Below the pieces are notes generated by a model. That model had not been told where the DNA came from, made no database searches, and was given only the letters and a program-made list of their open reading frames with translations. Below are positions 61,751 through 64,000 of a stretch of DNA of 64,000 nucleotides, one piece after another. Source of the DNA: Kribbella rubisoli (GTDB lineage: Bacteria > Actinomycetota > Actinomycetes > Propionibacteriales > Kribbellaceae). Made by a program: the position numbers and the translations under genes. The stretch spans positions 310,001 to 374,000 of the forward strand of contig NZ_SHKR01000016.1 of the NCBI RefSeq assembly GCF_004217145.1, given 5' to 3'. Numbering within the stretch: the first letter of the stretch is position 1; each line of letters starts with the position of its first letter.

Positions 61751-61767
61751 CACCGCAAAAGCGCCGG

Positions 61768-62553
61768 TCAGAGGGCCGGCTGGACCAGATCGGCGAACGC
61801 CGCCTGGCCGGTGACGTTCGGGTGGTACGACTCGCTGATCGGGTTCGACAGGCCGTTGATCCACTCCGGGCTGCCGCACACAGAGTGACCGATGAACTTC
61901 GTCGTCGGGTTGACGAACGTGAACCCGGCCGCGCTCGCCGAGGCCGCGAGTTTGGAGTTGAGCAGGTCGGCGGTCGCGTTCAGCCGGGTCATCTCGTCGG
62001 GGCTGAAGAACGTGCCGGCGTTGCAATCGGTGCCGTTGAACAGTCGCGGGTAGCCGACGACCACGACCTGCGCCGACGCGGCGCGGCTCCTGATCGAGGA
62101 GTACAGCGTGTTCAGCCGGCCGGGCAGCGTGTTGTTGATGATCGTCTGGGCGCCGGCCACCGCGCTGGTGCAGTCGCCGAGCCACGACGGCTTCGCGCAC
62201 TCGGTGATGACCGACGAGAAGCCGGCGTCGTTGCCGCCGACCTGGACCGAGACGATGTTGGTCGAGCCGGTCACCGACGGCAGCTGGTTCGCAGTGACGT
62301 CGGCGACCTTCGCTCCGGAGCAGGCCACGAACGTCAGGTTGGCGCCGATCCGTGCCGCATCGATGTACGAGTACGCCTTGGTGGACCGCTGGCAGGACCC
62401 GCTACTCGAGATGTAGGTGCGGGTCCCGACACCGGAGGCGTACGAGTCACCGAGTGCGACGTAATTCGGAGCCGCCGCGTGCGCGACTCCCGGGCTGAGA
62501 AGCATCGCTGCGCCGAGGGCCGCAGCGGACAGCAGACTGGCGATGGACTTCAT
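61768..62553 (-). CDS. Secreted SGNH/GDSL esterase or lipase
   Basis: 261 aa. Sec signal peptide about 1-26 (ASLLSAAALGAAMLLSPGVA, cleavage near AHAA). Block I VALGDSYASGVG (catalytic Ser), VQVGGNDAGF (block III, Asn) and ISESYHPNVTGQ (His, with S-x-x-H) near the end. Cysteines in pairs suggest disulfides. Resembles the actinomycete extracellular lipase/esterase type. Own promoter and terminator. Confidence 0.92.
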   Translation of the reverse strand: MKSIASLLSAAALGAAMLLSPGVAHAAAPNYVALGDSYASGVGTRTYISSSGSCQRSTKAYSYIDAARIGANLTFVACSGAKVADVTANQLPSVTGSTNIVSVQVGGNDAGFSSVITECAKPSWLGDCTSAVAGAQTIINNTLPGRLNTLYSSIRSRAASAQVVVVGYPRLFNGTDCNAGTFFSPDEMTRLNATADLLNSKLAASASAAGFTFVNPTTKFIGHSVCGSPEWINGLSNPISESYHPNVTGQAAFADLVQPAL

Positions 62554-62678
62554 GGGCGGACCGCCTTTGTAAGCGAGGGGTGGCGACTGAAGTACTCAAC
62601 GTCACCTTCGCTGACTGGCGAGTAACACACAAGGTCCTGGTAACAAATTCACCGTAGATTCCCGGTGCCGGTGACCTT

Positions 62679-63719
62679 CTAGCCGTTCCAGGAGGACAAC
62701 CCGGGTCCGGTCGGCAACGGATAACACCCGTCTTCCAGCTGAACGCCGGAAGGCAGCAGTCCGCTCTCCACGTAGATCGTGTTCGGCAATGCCGCGAGCA
62801 CGTGGATGTGGGCTCCACCTCCGTGCGACGCGTACGGCACCCCGAACCCGGCCGCCATCAACCCGATCTCCAGACAGTCGGTCAACCCACCGGCCCGCCG
62901 CAGATCTGGCTGTACGACGCCGACGCCGCCCCGTGCGATCAAGTCCCGGAAGGCTGCCTGCCCGTACCGGTTCTCCCCCGTTGCGATCGGGATGTCGAGC
63001 TTCTCGGCCAGCCGCACATGAGCGTCGGTGTCCCCGGCCGGCAGCGGCTCCTCGAACCACCGGCAGTCGAGCTCTTCGTAGACCCGGCCGCGGCGCAGCG
63101 CCTCGGAGTACCCGAAGGCCTGGTTCGCGTCGACCATCAGCGGCGCGTCCGGCCCGATGATGTTCCGGACCGCCTTGATCCGCTGCACGTCCTCGGTGAG
63201 CGGCCCGCCGCCGACCTTCATCTTCACGCCGCGGAAACCCTGCTCCATCGCCTTCGCGGACACGCTCTCCAGCCCCGCGACGTCCAGCTCCAGCCAGCCG
63301 ACCATCGCGTACGTCGGAATCGCGGACCGCTGCGCCCCGAGCAGCTTCCACACCGGGACGTCGAGCGACTTGCCGAGCAGGTCCCACAACGCCAGGTCGA
63401 TCGCCGAGATGCCGTACGACGACAGCCCGGCGGTCCCCTGGTAATCGGTCAGTGTCTGGAGCTTCGTCCGGATCCCACGGATCATCGTGGGATCCTCGCC
63501 CACGATCACCGGCGCCAACTGGTCGGTGATCAGATGGGCCAGCACCGCGGGCGAGCTCGCGACGCGACCGAAGTACGTCGTACTGACGCCGCTCACGCCC
63601 TCGTCGGTGTCGATCTGCACGCGGGTGCGGCCGTTGCGGTCCAGCAACTGGATCGCGTCGCGGACCGCGTGTTCCTTCGGTTCGGAGGTGACTTCGACGC
63701 TGATATCGGTGATCTTCAT
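62679..63719 (-). CDS. Mandelate-racemase-subgroup enolase-superfamily enzyme (acid-sugar dehydratase-like)
   Basis: 346 aa from ATG 63719. GFRGVKMKVGGGPL (KxK), metal ligands in PLMVDANQAFG, CRWFEEPLPAG and IPIATGENRYG, and the His general base in PYASHGGGAHIHVL with PDLRRAGGL before it. This set is that of the mandelate racemase subgroup that includes glucarate and galactonate-type dehydratases. It is 4 bp downstream of a solute-binding protein gene. Confidence 0.87.
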   Translation of the reverse strand: MKITDISVEVTSEPKEHAVRDAIQLLDRNGRTRVQIDTDEGVSGVSTTYFGRVASSPAVLAHLITDQLAPVIVGEDPTMIRGIRTKLQTLTDYQGTAGLSSYGISAIDLALWDLLGKSLDVPVWKLLGAQRSAIPTYAMVGWLELDVAGLESVSAKAMEQGFRGVKMKVGGGPLTEDVQRIKAVRNIIGPDAPLMVDANQAFGYSEALRRGRVYEELDCRWFEEPLPAGDTDAHVRLAEKLDIPIATGENRYGQAAFRDLIARGGVGVVQPDLRRAGGLTDCLEIGLMAAGFGVPYASHGGGAHIHVLAALPNTIYVESGLLPSGVQLEDGCYPLPTGPGLSSWNG

Positions 63720-63723
63720 CCAG

Positions 63724-64000
63724 TCATCCCTTGCCTGCGAGAACGTCTTCGACCTTTTGCTTGACTCCGCCCAGCGCCGCTTCGGCGGTCTTCTTACCGC
63801 TCCACACGTCGTCGAGCACCGGCCGGTAGATGGTCCGGGCACGTTCGATGTAGCGGCTGAAGTTCTCGTTCACCGCGCTGCCGAGCGCCTGCGTCACCAG
63901 CGCAAGGTTCGACGGCGCCTTGTCGTCGGGCACGAACAGCGCCGACGAGCTCTTCGCCACCGGCATGAACCCGCGCGACTGCGCGAGCAGCTTCGCGGAC
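63724..64000 (-). CDS. Sugar ABC transporter substrate-binding protein (partial, C-terminal end)
   Basis: 91 codons of the C-terminus: SAKLLAQSRGFMPVAKSSSA, ALGSAVNENFSRYIERARTI and GVKQKVEDVLAGKG, as in family 1 binding proteins. The 5' part is beyond base 64000. Its stop lies 4 bp before the dehydratase ATG, suggesting uptake of that enzyme's substrate. Confidence 0.8.
   Translation of the reverse strand, partial: SAKLLAQSRGFMPVAKSSSALFVPDDKAPSNLALVTQALGSAVNENFSRYIERARTIYRPVLDDVWSGKKTAEAALGGVKQKVEDVLAGKG

Overview
The window is GC-rich chromosomal DNA from an actinomycete. The evidence is the family content: F420-type luciferase-like oxidoreductase, DUF664/DinB proteins, an ECF42 sigma factor with DGPF partners, an Rsm22-type methyltransferase, a short UvrA paralogue, and Tat and sugar-ABC systems lacking their own ATPase. 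Many GTG starts, start/stop overlaps (TGATG, GTGA) and the gene repertoire would fit a soil member of the Propionibacteriales such as Kribbella; the genus is an inference. No rRNA, tRNA, CRISPR array or intact insertion sequence was seen.

Layout. 1-12.3 kb: small regulator/enzyme pairs (hydrolase and MarR, sugar-nucleotide-type reductase, AsnC, LLM oxidoreductase with deaminase, two divergent WYL regulators, two isochorismatase-fold proteins, aldo/keto reductase, phosphotransferase). 12.3-27.1 kb: an accessory stretch rich in SAM methyltransferases (five), GNAT acetyltransferases (four), phosphotransferase-fold proteins (one apparently catalytically dead), NUDIX and tautomerase genes, and an ECF42-DGPF operon. 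It also holds the wreck of an integrative element (21.8-22.5 kb) and further gene fragments. 27.1-29.0 kb: XRE/MmyB-type regulator divergent from an Ohr peroxidase, with palindromic operators. 29.0-33.2 kb: a minus-strand cassette AraC - VOC - UvrA2 - VOC - 47-aa micro-gene - VOC - HAD with overlapping junctions.

33.3-41.3 kb: uncharacterised, DinB, phosphodiesterase-fold and Tat-exported proteins, then GlxA-type and AraC regulators with a VOC protein and an SDR. 41.3-47.6 kb: genes that act on the ribosome or nucleotides. These are an Rsm22-like rRNA methyltransferase and a TetM/Otr(A)-type ribosomal protection protein, each preceded by a short reading frame with a strong Shine-Dalgarno, plus an extra UMP kinase and a PrmC-like methyltransferase. 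The two leader frames are the best candidates here for an undescribed regulatory arrangement.

47.7-64 kb: catabolic region. A LysR gene diverges from a co-directional operon: 2-hydroxyacid dehydrogenase, enolase-superfamily enzyme, lipoprotein substrate-binding protein, two sugar permeases and a TIM-barrel isomerase, followed by AhpD-like and YCII genes. A LacI regulator, an SDR/MarR divergent pair with tandem operators, an AHSA1 protein, a winged-helix protein and a secreted SGNH hydrolase come next. The window closes with a second enolase-superfamily gene just downstream of another solute-binding protein that runs off the end. The pattern suggests uptake and dehydration of acid sugars or related carbohydrates.
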